Positions 1 through 11,467 of a DNA stretch of 64,000 bases are shown here, piece by piece. Made by a program: the position numbers and the translations under genes. Numbering within the stretch: position 1 is the stretch's first letter; every line of letters starts with the position of its first letter. The notes beneath the pieces are model-generated. The model did no database searches. It was not told the origin of the DNA and saw only the letters and a program-made list of their open reading frames with translations. This DNA is from Buxus sempervirens (taxonomy: Eukaryota > Streptophyta > Magnoliopsida > Buxales > Buxaceae), in contig OX387194.1 of assembly GCA_947561395.2 (NCBI GenBank), forward strand, positions 32,994,036-33,058,035, read 5' to 3'.

Positions 1-1580
1 TATTTCCATCTTATTGTAGTGTGAGAACTCGGGCGTTATCCGCTCAGCCCAACAATACAAATTGGGCAGGATTTGGGCGGTTACCACCTAAGACTTGAAA
101 ACACGTGAGGTTTAACCCATATATATTTTTTCCACCTGTGACTTTCCAATAATGAGTGGTACAACTCCCATATGATATGTGGTCGATATTCAATCACATT
201 GCAACACAACGCACAATTTCATTGTGTTGCAAGTTGCAAAATGCAAAATCCAAGTTGTACAATTGCAGCCTTGCAGGTTACTTGTACTTCTACGTAACTT
301 TTTATTGACTTGTAGGTGACTTTGATGTTATTTCAGCCTACTGGTGATTTATTGCAAGTCACTTTTACTTTCAAGTTGCACTACCCAACCTTACCAAGGT
401 TTACCGTTTCGGTGCCGTTGGGCGTGCTGCCTAGGGCATGAAACGAAGTTTCAGCGACATACAGCCGATTAGCTATAAAAATATGAAAACAGTAAAAAAA
501 TGTTTTTATTTTTTTTATTTGGATGAAATTTCAAGTGTTTCACCTAGTTAAATGGCAAAAAATAAAATACAAATGTATCCTTGTAGAATCTAAGCTATAT
601 GTTAACCATCTTGACTAACATCTAATTCTTTCTTTTTCTTTTTCTTTTTCATAATTGCAGATACAAGTACAAGTGTACAACTAGCAAGTCTAGCTTGCTT
701 GTATTATCTTTATTTAACTAATTTAAATTTTCTATTGGATAGGCATTATTTATGGTCATGACTGAAGTGTTTAATTAAGGACTCAAAAGATTAAAAAATA
801 AATAGTTTGACTAAGTATATGTTTCATATCTTTTCAGGTCATAACCTGGGATGCATTTACTGCTTCTTGAAAGTTGAAACTATTTTGGCCACATAGGATA
901 TGGTTCAACTATATCTTACAATGTGGACATGGAGATTTTTATTAAGTGGGGTCTTTTCGAGCTTCAAGATGGTTCTTTATACATGACTGAACTTTTCAAA
1001 AGTTGGTTCTAGTCCATTGGCTTTCATTTGTCAGATTTTGTGTGCTAAGGGACTTGCACATCACTAGTCTGTAATCAGAGCTTAGGCACATCATTTTTCA
1101 AATTTTATGTGATAAATTGAGATCTTTACTCCAATTTTGCCACTCAAGTATCCCATTCTCCTGGTTTGAAAATTTATATCTTAGAGAGGTAATGGTTGCA
1201 TGGATGGACGCTCTGCATGAGTACCTTACATGGTGGGGTTCTATAGGTCAAAATGGAAGTGGGGTAATTTAGGTGGCTTTATAATCGCGTGACATTGGGT
1301 ATTGAATAGCTTGAGTCTTGCAAAACTTGTATTATAAAAATCATCACATATGACATTGGATATTAAGTTTCTTAATATTTTTAAAGTTATAAGAAAAAAT
1401 TTAGATTTAAGAATTGCTTATATTAGTGACACTGAGATAAGGTCAAAAAATCTGATTCTGTAAATGACCACATAAGCTAAAAATTTGGTCTCACCAAGTT
1501 TCTAATATTGGAGCATGAAACAATGCTGCCTTTTAACTACAAAAGAAGCGTCATAATGATTCTCAACCAGAAAATGTGTG
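1..1580. other. No gene recognised; non-coding sequence
   Basis: This stretch is AT-rich and stop-dense on both strands, and I find no exon-like block. Around 180-390 there is loose repetition of CAAGTTGCA-like words. It lies upstream of the visible COQ5 exons, so it could be intergenic sequence or part of a very long first COQ5 intron. The sequence alone does not decide which. Confidence 0.4.
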
Positions 1581-1711
1581 GTAAAAGTCCGAAGTATGGC
1601 TTAAACTTCAAAACACTAGGGGCCAACCCATAGCTACCGTTGCTCTTTGTGGTGACATGGTAATACCAGGTACACCACATGGCCCCATTCGCCCTTCTTC
1701 TCTTCCGTCTT

Positions 1712-1746
<35 letters not shown>

Positions 1747-1785
1747 ATTTCAATTTTTTTTGAGGGAAGTGGAGGGCAACAAACC
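1581..1785 (+). repeat. Dispersed repeat, copy A (partner at 34126-34310)
   Basis: The segment from GTAAAAGTCC to GGGCAACAAACCA is repeated with high identity at 34126-34310. Both copies hold the words ATGGTAATACCAGGTACACC and CATGGCCCCATTCGCCCTTC. Copy A contains an added CT microsatellite at about 1716-1743 where copy B has a T run. The open reading frames over it are low-complexity and give no recognisable protein. It is probably a fragment of an unidentified transposable element. Confidence 0.75.
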
Positions 1786-1830
1786 AGTTACACCCCCTTT
1801 CTCCCCTCCTCTCCTCTCTCCTATAGCATC

Positions 1831-1872
<42 letters not shown>
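1716..1872 (+). repeat. CT microsatellites
   Basis: Two perfect or near-perfect CT/TC runs occur here, at about 1716-1743 and 1832-1871. They are separated by the end of the dispersed repeat and a pyrimidine-rich spacer. They create Ser/Leu- and Arg/Glu-rich open frames on both strands that are not genes. Confidence 0.9.
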
Positions 1873-1873
<1 letters not shown>

Positions 1874-4013
1874 GCACACACTTGCTCACACTCAGCCGTT
1901 TCATCTTTTTTCCCTTTTTAAGAGTTCTGCATTGCACATTTTGTGTTCTGTGGAATCCAGCCATTTCAACAGCATGTAGATCTTGCCATTGAAATCAGTT
2001 ATATTTCAACTGGTATAAGGCGAAATATTGCCTATGCTGGTCAAAACAAAGGGGTTTTTAACCCCCAATGGGCTTCACTAGAACTGGAGAAATTTCGAAA
2101 GATGGAATACCATGGTAAGGAGTAATAAAATAGTGTATCAACTAGATAAAGTATCGATTTTATATCTTTGAAACCTAATAATTACTTATATAATGAAGGT
2201 ATAAGAAGCATCCATTTAAAGGAAATAGCCGTTAAAAAACAAAAAGAAAAATTAGACATGGCTATCAACAATGTGCCATGGATCACATACCCATGTCATG
2301 CTATGCTCAAATGTGTACACTGGGTTTGGAGTGAGTAAAAGAGTCATTGAAGCCTTGAAGATTTGAAAATATTATCACTATCTGGCCATACGGGAAAGGT
2401 GCTTTTAATTCTGGCAGAATTAATTGCATGTGTGATAGGGTTGGAGTTGGCAATGAAGGGTATGTGAATATAGCTATTTAAGGTGATTTTGCCTCTTATC
2501 ATTCAATGGATGAATAGGGGAGATGTGGAGTCATGGGAGCAACAATGCCTGATATTGAAAGCTAGGTCCTTGGAAATCGAGATGAACATTTTGGTCCTTG
2601 CAAAGATCAGCCAATTTTTTATATTACAGGTTAGCCAAACTAGGATTGAGAAATGACTTGTTTGTAGGTCATTCCTCCATCTGATATGATAGATTAGCAA
2701 TTTGTAGAGCTGAGACAGGTGAGGCATATATGTACTGGGATCGAGTCTATAGGTCTCTCTTGTAGACCATGACGTTTCAGTGTTGCCTTTTCCAGTTCTA
2801 AATAAGATAACTTGGTTCATTTATTACCAAAAATAAAAAAATAAAAAAGAAAAAGATCTGAAGATTCAATATCTGTCATGTTTGACAACCTAGAGATCTA
2901 CATAAAAATGAAGCTTTCTAGATCTTTGATACCAACACAAAGTCTACGGATCAAGATGAAGAACTCTCAACCAATCCTTCATGGTTCCATATGTGAAATT
3001 CGTCATATTTTTAATTTTCAACAACTTAGGCGCCATCCTTCAAGGAAGATTGAAGTCAAATTTGGGATCCGGGGAATCATATTTGTACTTGGAGATCTGT
3101 ACAACACTTTTATTTATTTTTCAAATAAGTAAAAATTATACTTGTAATTACACATATGATCCATTGTATTCTTGTTCTGTGGCCCTTGCAATTATGGCCT
3201 TAATGATACCAAGAGATACTTAATGAACATTCAGACATAATCAATCAACCTGTTAAAATCTTTCTCCCACTACCTAGACATGTTCTCTAAGGATAGATCA
3301 GAAAGTCACCTGTTATTGAACCTGAATGGGAATGAGCCCCTCTTGACATCATCGTGGAAAAGCATTATGGAATGATGATCAGAGATTAGTCTAGATTCCA
3401 TTGCTTGTAATAGCACATGGAAGGGAGCAGTCTTTAGTGACAAGTAACCTCCCAAGCTTACAACACAGGAACCTCTTGCATCATAGACCAAGTGAAAGTG
3501 GCTCCTTTTAAGGGTTAGTGAGATCATGATCCCAAATAAAAGCAGAGAAATCCCTTGTACATATATGCATGCAGACCTGTATATTTTTCCCATGTATAAA
3601 CCAAATCATGCTAAATACCCAGAATTGACTACTATAGGTTGAATATTCTCCCATCTCTTTCAGTTCCCCAAAAATTATGTCTATGTAGGCCTGCATGGAC
3701 CATGAAATCCAGTCAAGCTAGTCAAAACTATCACCAAGAAATCTAAACTTCAACATGGAAAGGACACGCTTGACTTAAACACTTCACCAGGCACATAATT
3801 AATATCCCAGACAATTAACAAAAGGTAAAACTTCCTTCTTTTTTCTTGCGTGACCACCATATGTACCTAATCGACCTTTCTTATTTAGAATTGATCAAAT
3901 TATAATTTTTTCCAGAATAAGCTGCCGTTTCTAAGGTTTTTGTAAACCTTTTCTTTTGGTTTTTTGTTTTTCCCTTTTCTTGACATTGAATGGATGTTTC
4001 TTTAATTTTGTAG
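1786..4013. other. No gene recognised; probable old transposon debris
   Basis: No conserved exon is visible. A short open frame at 1943-2125 and a minus-strand frame at 3306-3593 have no family I recognise. At 2820-2850 an A-rich tract follows a unique stretch, as at the 3' end of a retroposon, but no coding part supports it. I looked here for the missing COQ5 exon carrying the first SAM-binding motif and did not find it. Confidence 0.35.
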
Positions 4014-6250
4014 GGGATGTTGCTTTCAAAATCCTCGAAACTATTCAGAACATCAGCCATATAGCATTAAAAGATGACCTTGAAGATGATTTACAAGAGG
4101 AAACTCAGATCTATGTATGTGACATCAACCCAAACATGTTGAGTGTTGGAAAAAGGCGAGCCGTGGAAAGAGGTAAAGTAAAAAAACTTTTGAAATGGTT
4201 GTGTGATGTAAAATCCCAAGGAGAATGAATTTGTAACTTATTTCTATCACCCTTTTGCACTACATATCCTGTTTGTTTCTAGGGATGAAATTCATCTCCT
4301 GGTGTACATAGGGCTTGGAGACGATCCCTCTCTTGTATGGGTGGAAGGAGATGCAGAGGCCTTAACATTCAAAGATGGTTCCATGGATGGTTACACAATT
4401 GCGTTTGGAATTAGGAATGTTACACACATTGAGAGAGCTCTTTCTGAAGCTTATAGGTAAGCAAGCTGGAACATTTTTTGCCATTTTATTTTTCGGGTGA
4501 CCTAGGCTTGGTTACTGTCTGAATTAGATGGGTCCTTACTGCATCATGCATTGGAGCTGGTGCTTGTAGCATTGTAAACTAGAAAGAGCATAATAGAAAA
4601 AGTGGAAACCTGCTGTTTGTTGAGAAGACAGTAACCTTCAATTTCCTTATTTTTTATGCCGTTTGTGGTAAATGTACACCAATAAAATGGTCTGCTCCCG
4701 TAGAAATATTTGGTTGGGAATGGTTGTATGCTTATTAGACTGCTTATATGCCCTGAAACATCTCCTTCATGATATCCATCTAGAGGTCAATTGCATCACA
4801 TGAATGAAATTTCTACAGAACCTAATGGAACTGGAACTTATATGCTGCAAATTAGTGGATATTTGGGAATTTTTTATGTGGCTAAATGATGCATGTAAAT
4901 CATCCCATTTAATCTCTTGTAAGTTCCATTTAGTGGATCTATCTCTTTGTTGACTTATTTAAGCGCAAATTATGATTCTTGTTCTCATGCAATTAGTGCT
5001 GCTTTTGCTTCTTTATTAGGGTACTGAAACGGGGAGGAAGATTCCTTTGCCTTGAGTTGAGCCATGTGGATGTCCCCATCTTGAAGGATTTGTGAGTATT
5101 ATCTGACTTCGTTAGCATCCAGTGTGTAGGGTTCTTAAATCCATCTGGCAGGAGAATGCATGTACCTTTGCATTCCCTAGACCAATTAAATGCTTTCACC
5201 CATCTACTGTAACGGGATGATTATCTCTGATATTTATGTTGATTATATAACTTTTTGTTAGTATGATTCTTTATAATAAAGTGGTTGGTACTGAGTGATA
5301 TCATGCTTGATCAATCAACAAGGCAAATCTGTCACCTGGGTTTGCTTGAGCTCGTTGGATCAGGCTTTGTGTTACTTTATGCAAATTAATTGGAACATGA
5401 GCGTCATAACGATGATAATTATTTGGCCCCAAATTTTCTGAAGTATTAGACTTCTAAAAGAAAATTTCAGTTTGTTCGTTATGTAAAACAAAATAGCGCT
5501 GACATAACTTGAGCTTAATTCCCTTCTGAGTATTTTGGCTGAGGGAGCTTCCCTGGGTAGTATTAGCGTGCGCACATGTGTGTGCGTTTATCGCAGTTAT
5601 CATTATTATAATTATCTCAGCCACTATCTTTGGATTTCTCCTCTTTTCATGCAGATATGATTACTACTCTTTTTCTGTTATTCCGACTGTGGGAGAGCTA
5701 GTTGCTGGTGATCGGGAATCTTACCAATATTTAGTTGAGAGCATACGCCGTTTTCCTCCCCAGGTTAATATTAACTTGAATCCTCTACCCATTTCCGTAG
5801 ACATTTTTTTGCCAATTTTTCGCAGGAGCGCATGCATGCACACGCACACACAAAAACATGTAGTATTGAACTACCATCGGATTTAGATAGAAGTCTCTGC
5901 AATGAATAACATGGAGTATGCTACAAGCAAATTTATTTTAAGTAAACACTTGCAAAGAAACCTACTCGTATACCGACATTTGTGAAAGCTGAGATGAGTC
6001 CATTTTAGCATGTTTCTCAAGTCATGAAGAACATAAAATGTGATGAAGGCCACCTTAAATTCTTTCAAATGCATGTGTAATTTTATTCTCCATATCTGCA
6101 TTATCTCTGCCATCATTTCCCCTCTGCTCATATATTTCACAAATGCAGGAAACTTTTGCTGCGATGATTGCAGATGCTGGGTTTCAGAAGGTTGAATATG
6201 AAAATCTCGCGGGCGGAGTCGTTGCAATCCATTCTGGCTTGAAATTCTAG
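4014..6250 (+). CDS. COQ5: COQ5 ubiquinone-biosynthesis C-methyltransferase, 3' five exons
   Basis: This encodes the C-terminal two thirds of a class I SAM methyltransferase of the UbiE/COQ5 family. The family methylates 2-methoxy-6-polyprenyl-1,4-benzoquinol in ubiquinone synthesis in mitochondria. Exons I can join in frame are 4014-4172, 4312-4456, 5020-5091, 5655-5763 and 6149-6250, all with GT/AG borders and matching phases. Diagnostic strings are GDVAFKIL (end of SAM motif I), [61 protein letters not shown] and [12 protein letters not shown] before the stop. The first visible exon begins with two bases of a split Gly codon, so an upstream exon with the transit peptide and the rest of motif I must exist, but I cannot find it in 1-4013. 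Nothing is broken in the visible exons. Either intron 1 extends beyond the window start, or this is a 5'-truncated copy. Family assignment is firm; functionality is not. Confidence 0.9.
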
Positions 6251-7949
6251 AGATGCATTCCATTCATCAAAAGGAAAAAAAAAAGGAAGGAAATTATAGA
6301 GATGTATCTGTCAACCCATCTCCAGAACTACAAGGGATCATCGTTGCACCTCTGTATGAATTCCAAAGGTAGTCTGTCTCTCTAGAATTCTGAGCATGAA
6401 CATTTCAGTTGGTTAGAGTTTTCACTGGGCTCCATTTTTGCTACTTATTCTTTTGTTTGTTTTGTTCAATCCATGTTTTCAGTTTCTGTAAACGCAGAGA
6501 CAAAAGCAAATTTCAGTTCGTTTTTTTATTTTATTTTATAGTGAGCAAATTTCAGTTCTTATTCTTCTTTTTCTTGGCCTTCTGAATTTAACACCTTGTT
6601 TAATATATCAGAAGCTTGCAAAAACATGTGAGAAAGTTCCAGATTGAATACGAAGTCATCCCCATTTATTGCCATTTTATACTTTGATCGGTATTATAAT
6701 AAAGGATTATGTCACATTTGAGTAAAATTTTTTTTTTAATATCTGCAAGCATATTTGTGAAAACCAGGCGCCTGATTGGTAATGATTTTAAGTCGAGGCG
6801 GGGATTCAGATGCTGATGTATCCTTGTTAATTGCCTGCAAAATTTGAGTACTTTGTATGAAGGAGATGATTTTTAAGAACCCTTGAACCTCTATTATCTT
6901 GAAACACACTTTTAGGCCAAATGGGTGACTTCAAGGCTTGCCCACAACAGGGGTTCGGTAGCCTCATGTTACCTTTTGTTTTTTAAGCTTTTAACAATTG
7001 GCTAGCATAGATTGAGACCAAATTGGCCGATTTGCCAATACTAAACTAAAGTCAGGAGGCTATCTTGGCAACCCATTGAAAGCCTGTACAGGTCTATCAA
7101 ACTTTTAAGACGGCCTCCAAATTGAATCAAGCCAAACCTATAGGTTGGCGGGTCTGAACTGGCCCCTCATCATCTTGGACTGAACCGTATGATGGTTTTG
7201 GGTTGGATCAACCCTTTTTGTCGACTTTAGGCTTCGCCCCGGGAGACTATTAAACAGTCGGCCATCCAACAAGGCCCATTCACTTTGCTTCAAGCAACAA
7301 TAAACTGTTTTCAACTTTCAAGTTAAAATCAATTCAAGCAACGAAAGGGTCTAAGCTAGAATGAGGCCACGTAGGGCGATTCAAAGCCCAAAGTTCTTGC
7401 AGACGCCCAGGCGGGCCTAGGCCATAGTTGCGGCCCACATAGGCCTATTAGGATAGACCGGCAAGCAAGACTTGGACATCTCATGGCAGATTCAAGGAAT
7501 CATGAGTAAAGCTAAAGTCTGAAGCTGGAAATAAAGATAAATTTGTATGTTATTTTCAATTCCTTCACCATGCAAGATTGACACCTCATGACAGATTCAA
7601 GGAATCATGAGTAAAGCTAAAGAAATCATAAAGTTTGAAGTAGTCAAGATAGGAAAATATATAGAAAAGCAAATTGTATAGTAGATAGCCTTGTTAATTG
7701 TGCTATTGACTTTTATTTGTGTTTGGAAACATCTTCTTGTGCATTTTGTTTCAGTTTTGAAAGAATACTATCTTGGGTATTCCCTCACCCGACTTGTACA
7801 TATTTGAGTTATTAATAAAGTTCTCTTCACTCAAAAAAAAAAAAAAAAAAATTGAAATTAAAATTTCTCAAATATCTTTGAAAGGATGTAAAACATGTCA
7901 TTGTGAAGGTTAAAATTGTCATTTGGGAATAATACTAAAAAATTAAAAA
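6251..7949. other. Intergenic; retroposon-like tail, no gene
   Basis: The 3' UTR of COQ5 should lie in the first few hundred bases. No coding exon is visible after that. At about 7780-7850 a stretch ends in AATAAAGTTCTCTTCACTC followed by an 18-base A run, as expected for the 3' end of a LINE or SINE on the plus strand, but no coding part is recognisable. Confidence 0.4.
7482..7622 (+). repeat. Short direct repeat (two copies about 106 bp apart)
   Basis: The words TCATGGCAGATTCAAGGAAT and CATGAGTAAAGCTAAAG occur at 7482-7518. They recur with a one-base change at about 7588-7622. This is a local duplication with no identified function. Confidence 0.7.
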
Positions 7950-8159
7950 TCTATACCATATATAATGTGAGGCACCCCCTTGGGAATCGTACCAAAAAAA
8001 ATGTGCAAGATTTGAAAATAGTCCTTACAAAGATTCATTAATAAAAGGGTACAATGGTCAAAACTACTTCAACTTTTTTAAAACTTAATAATTTGTTGTA
8101 AAACAAATGTTCCCTTCTACCACCTTGTTTTATACATGCAGTGTTGCACGTGCATCTGG
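7950..8159 (+). mobile_element. Short non-autonomous Helitron
   Basis: The element starts with TC (TCTATACCATATATAA) after an A and ends with CTGG before a T. That is the A|TC...CTRR|T signature of a Helitron. Just before the end, ATGCA-GTG-TTG-CAC-g-TGCAT forms the 3' hairpin. Length is 210 bp. The interior (GGGAATCGTACCAA, CTTACAAA, AATAAAAGGGTACAATGGTCA) matches the element at 26218-26426, so both belong to one family. Confidence 0.8.
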
Positions 8160-8811
8160 TTATTAACTATAATGAAAATAACTACAGAGTAAGGGGTTTT
8201 CATGGGTTGGGTGATCCGTTCAACCCAAGGTGACCAGCCCATTATTGAACGAGCTTGGTCATGGATTTTTTGACCATAGGGCCAAGCTTGGATTACTTTT
8301 GAAAAGCCCGAAATGTTTGGCTGGCTTGGTCATTTAAAAGAAATCTCAGGTTGGTCCGGCCCAATGTTAATACATATGTTAAAATTTTAAAATGTTTATT
8401 TGTTTTTGCTACTTTAATATTTCATGCTTTTTATTATAATTATAATCGTAAAAATGTACCATCCGCATTGTAACACCTACTCAACCCAAACATTAATTTT
8501 ATTTTATTTATTATTAGAAGAAGAAAAAAAACAAATTAGTTTTTTTGAAATTAAATATATAAATAACCATAGTTTGGCGGGCTCGGCCGGGCTTGCGTTC
8601 TTAGATGTCTTCTTTGGACGGGCTTGGTCATAACAAAAACAAGCTCGATGTTTGAGTTGGGCGGCCTTAGGCAAAGACCATGTGGCTTATATTTGACCTA
8701 TGTCCCGGCCCGAGCCCTCCCAGTGATCAGCCTACGAATGCAGAGTGAACAAAGCTCCTGGGCCGTGACTGATTAAGCTCTGCAACTGAAGTAAAGCAAG
8801 ACGTTTCAGTA
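8160..8811. other. Intergenic spacer upstream of the METTL18-like pseudogene
   Basis: No gene is recognised. At 8200-8360 and 8570-8740 there are GC-richer blocks with recurring GGCTTGG, GGGCTCGG and CCCGG words around an AT-rich centre. This looks like an unclassified non-autonomous transposon, but I could not define terminal repeats. The promoter of the pseudogene would have been at the right end. Confidence 0.3.
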
Positions 8812-10859
8812 ATGGCGGAAGGCTCCGAGGTAAAGCGAGAAACACTAAAAATACTCTTTTTTTTTCTTCAGGTTTCTCGCTTTTCTAGTCCGAAATCTAC
8901 TTCTGTTTCTCATTCTAATACTGATTTTGGCGATGAAATCCCAAGAAACCGGGGCAAGAAAGTTTTCCTTTCTTCTCTTTGGCGGACAACAATCGGAACC
9001 AACTAGGTTTTGGGACTCTTTGACTTTGCGGAAAAGCCGCTTCCACCACCCCCTCCTTGCGTTGAAGTGTTGTTCTCGGAGGTGATTCCTTTTCCCTTTC
9101 TCGGGATTGATTTCCTGTTCTTCTTTTAATTCAAATTGGATTCTTTGGTTCTTTAGAGTAGAACATGAGATTGATTCTGAAATTCGATGACACTGCTAAC
9201 TACTACGTTGTTTCTGATAAACAGAAGTCTTCCTCTGTGAAATATACGGTGGAATCTGTGAATTTGGATGGTGGACTTATTTTGCATAAGGTAATATTCT
9301 TTATTGTACGTGCGTTCGATTGTGTGAATTCATAAGGAAATTCAAATAATCACTGGTCAAACCAGATGATTAATTTGTTTTAGGGTCGTGTAAGCACACG
9401 CGAGGTTTTCTCCGTCTCTAACTCAGATCTGGTACCTGGGAAATATGAAGGTGTGTCGAACTATAGCGTAATTTCTTTCTTGAAATCTCAGTGGAATTGT
9501 TTTTAGTGCTGTTTATACGCTGCTAGTGTATTTGAGCTAAATATGAATGCAAATTGTTGTTTGTGTGTGGTAGGGGGACTGAAACTGTGGGAAGGTTCTC
9601 TTGATCTGATTAAGGTTCTCCGTTCGTAGCTCAAAAATGGACATTTGTTTATCCTGGAAAGCGAGTTTTAGAGGTAAGTTGCTCAATCTAAGATGTTCAG
9701 GTACTTTGTTGATACAATTGAGTGTTTTAGACTTTTATTATGCTAAAATCTCTTTGATGTTAAACCTCAATTCCTTCTCATATGCAAGTATTGGAGATAT
9801 CTTTACTATTTATTTCAATTTTTGAACTTCTGACGCCTTAAAACCTCTTCTCCTATCTCTGTCTAAGTTGTCTACAATTTCTGCTTGTTATTACCCGTGG
9901 CAAGTGATTTGGAGAATCTAAATGAGTATTGCAATTCATACTTTGAGTGAAACTGAGAATGCTAGTCAATATTTTCAGTGCATGTGAACTATAATTACAA
10001 AAATATCCTAGTTCAACTTGAGGGTATGAAATTTTGTGGGCATGTAAAAGGAAAGATACTTTTGGAGATGTTATTTCCTCAAGGTTTATGAAGTTACATG
10101 GTTAGTATAAGTAAAACTTGCACATATGGTTTGTGTTGTTCGGCTAATTTCCTGTTTGGGATTGCATACATTGAACAAGAGATTTGAACAAGACACTTAA
10201 CTTGCAGAAAATAGTTTATGAACAAATTTCCTATCGATTGATTTGTTTCTCTATGTTGGCAAGCCAGTCATATTAATATATATTTCTTGATGGATGTATT
10301 TGGATAAATGATTATGCTGGATATTGAATCTTCTTATGGGAAATAATGTGTTACCTCATTGAAATGGAGGGATTTTACATTTTGATTCAAAGTCCATAAA
10401 TGTTTTGTGTCCATAGAATATTATTCAAAGTTCGTGAACTTTTTGTGTCCTATAGAATTTGATGAATGGTAGGGAATGAACGGTTAATGTTTGAAGAGTA
10501 AAAAGGGGACATAAGAGTGAGAAGCACGCGGTGAGAAAAGTCCAAATTGTAAGATACACGCAATTCATAAATGATTCGATCCTGAAAAACTAAGACATGA
10601 GCTTCTTTGGTTGTTTATTCTTTTTTTAATTGGAAATTTTATGGGATTTACAATTAAAAATTACAATTTGATTCTAATTGGTCCCCTGTGATTCCTATTC
10701 AACTCACAATTTGACAACTTTGAATGGGAATGAATGCTGATAGTGTTGGGGTTTTTTTTTAGATTTATTTTGTAGGAGCTACCCACTTCTCTATTTACGG
10801 CTTATTTAATAGATAAAGAATTTTCAAAAGTAGACTAAAAATTAAACTAGGAACTTATT

Positions 10860-11467
10860 TAGGCTTTGTTTGTTTTGATGTAAAATCTAATACGGAAAAT
10901 GTTCTTCGAGTAAAATGGGGTTTTTCATGTGTTTGTTTCAATGTAAAATACAATATGTTGTAAAACGATTTTCTTAAAATATAGCTATTTTCCGGAAAAT
11001 GACATACCACTAAGAATGCCGTATGTCATTTTGGAAAATGGATCATGCACAATATCTAACAAAAGTGTAACTCAAGTCAGTTCGATTCAGGTTGAGGTTA
11101 ATCCAAAACCAAACTGAAATATTTGCAATCAACCCAAACTGAACCGAACCGCATTCAAAAACCAAAAATATAAAACCGAAAATCAAACCAAAAGTAAATA
11201 AAAAAACCAAACCCAAACCGAACCGACTTAGTTCGGTTTATGGATTTTTGGACCAATACTGAACTGAAAAATATAAAAACCAAACCAAACCGAAGTCAAT
11301 TGGTTTGAGTTCGGTTTGAACCGGACCAAGTTGCACCCCTAATATCTAGCGTAAGAAAATGAAAAATTCTCATTTTCTAACTCTATTTTCCAATGTCCAT
11401 CCAAACAGTTGAAAAACTTTGATTTTCTTGAAAATATTTTCCGATACATCAAAACAAACGGAGCCTT
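10860..11467. mobile_element. TIR DNA transposon (MITE-like) in pseudogene intron
   Basis: The left end reads TTTGTTTGTTTTGATGTA. The right end is its near-exact reverse complement, ending CATCAAAACAAACGGAGCC, so terminal inverted repeats of about 24 bp bound a 608-bp element. It holds a second transposon at 11059-11340; without that insert it is about 320 bp. I could not establish a clear target-site duplication, so its superfamily is unassigned. No coding sequence is present. Confidence 0.75.
11059..11340. mobile_element. hAT-type MITE nested in the TIR element
   Basis: The insert is flanked by a perfect 8-bp duplication AATATCTA (11051-11058 and 11341-11348), the size typical of hAT transposons. 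The right end read inward is AGGGGTGCAACTTG, matching the common hAT terminus, and the left end AGTGTAACTC is a diverged mate. The interior is AACCGAACC-rich and non-coding. Length is 282 bp. Confidence 0.82.

Noticed and set aside
1634-1992. Open frames of Ser/Leu- or Arg/Glu-rich protein
   Set aside because: They are translations of CT microsatellites and pyrimidine-rich sequence, with no conserved domain.
1943-2125. 60-codon open frame considered as COQ5 exon 1
   Set aside because: It has no mitochondrial-type leader and no residues of SAM motif I, and does not end in the phase needed by the acceptor at 4014.
3306-3593. 95-codon minus-strand frame considered as an RNase H scrap
   Set aside because: Only vague resemblance; none of the catalytic acidic motifs can be identified.
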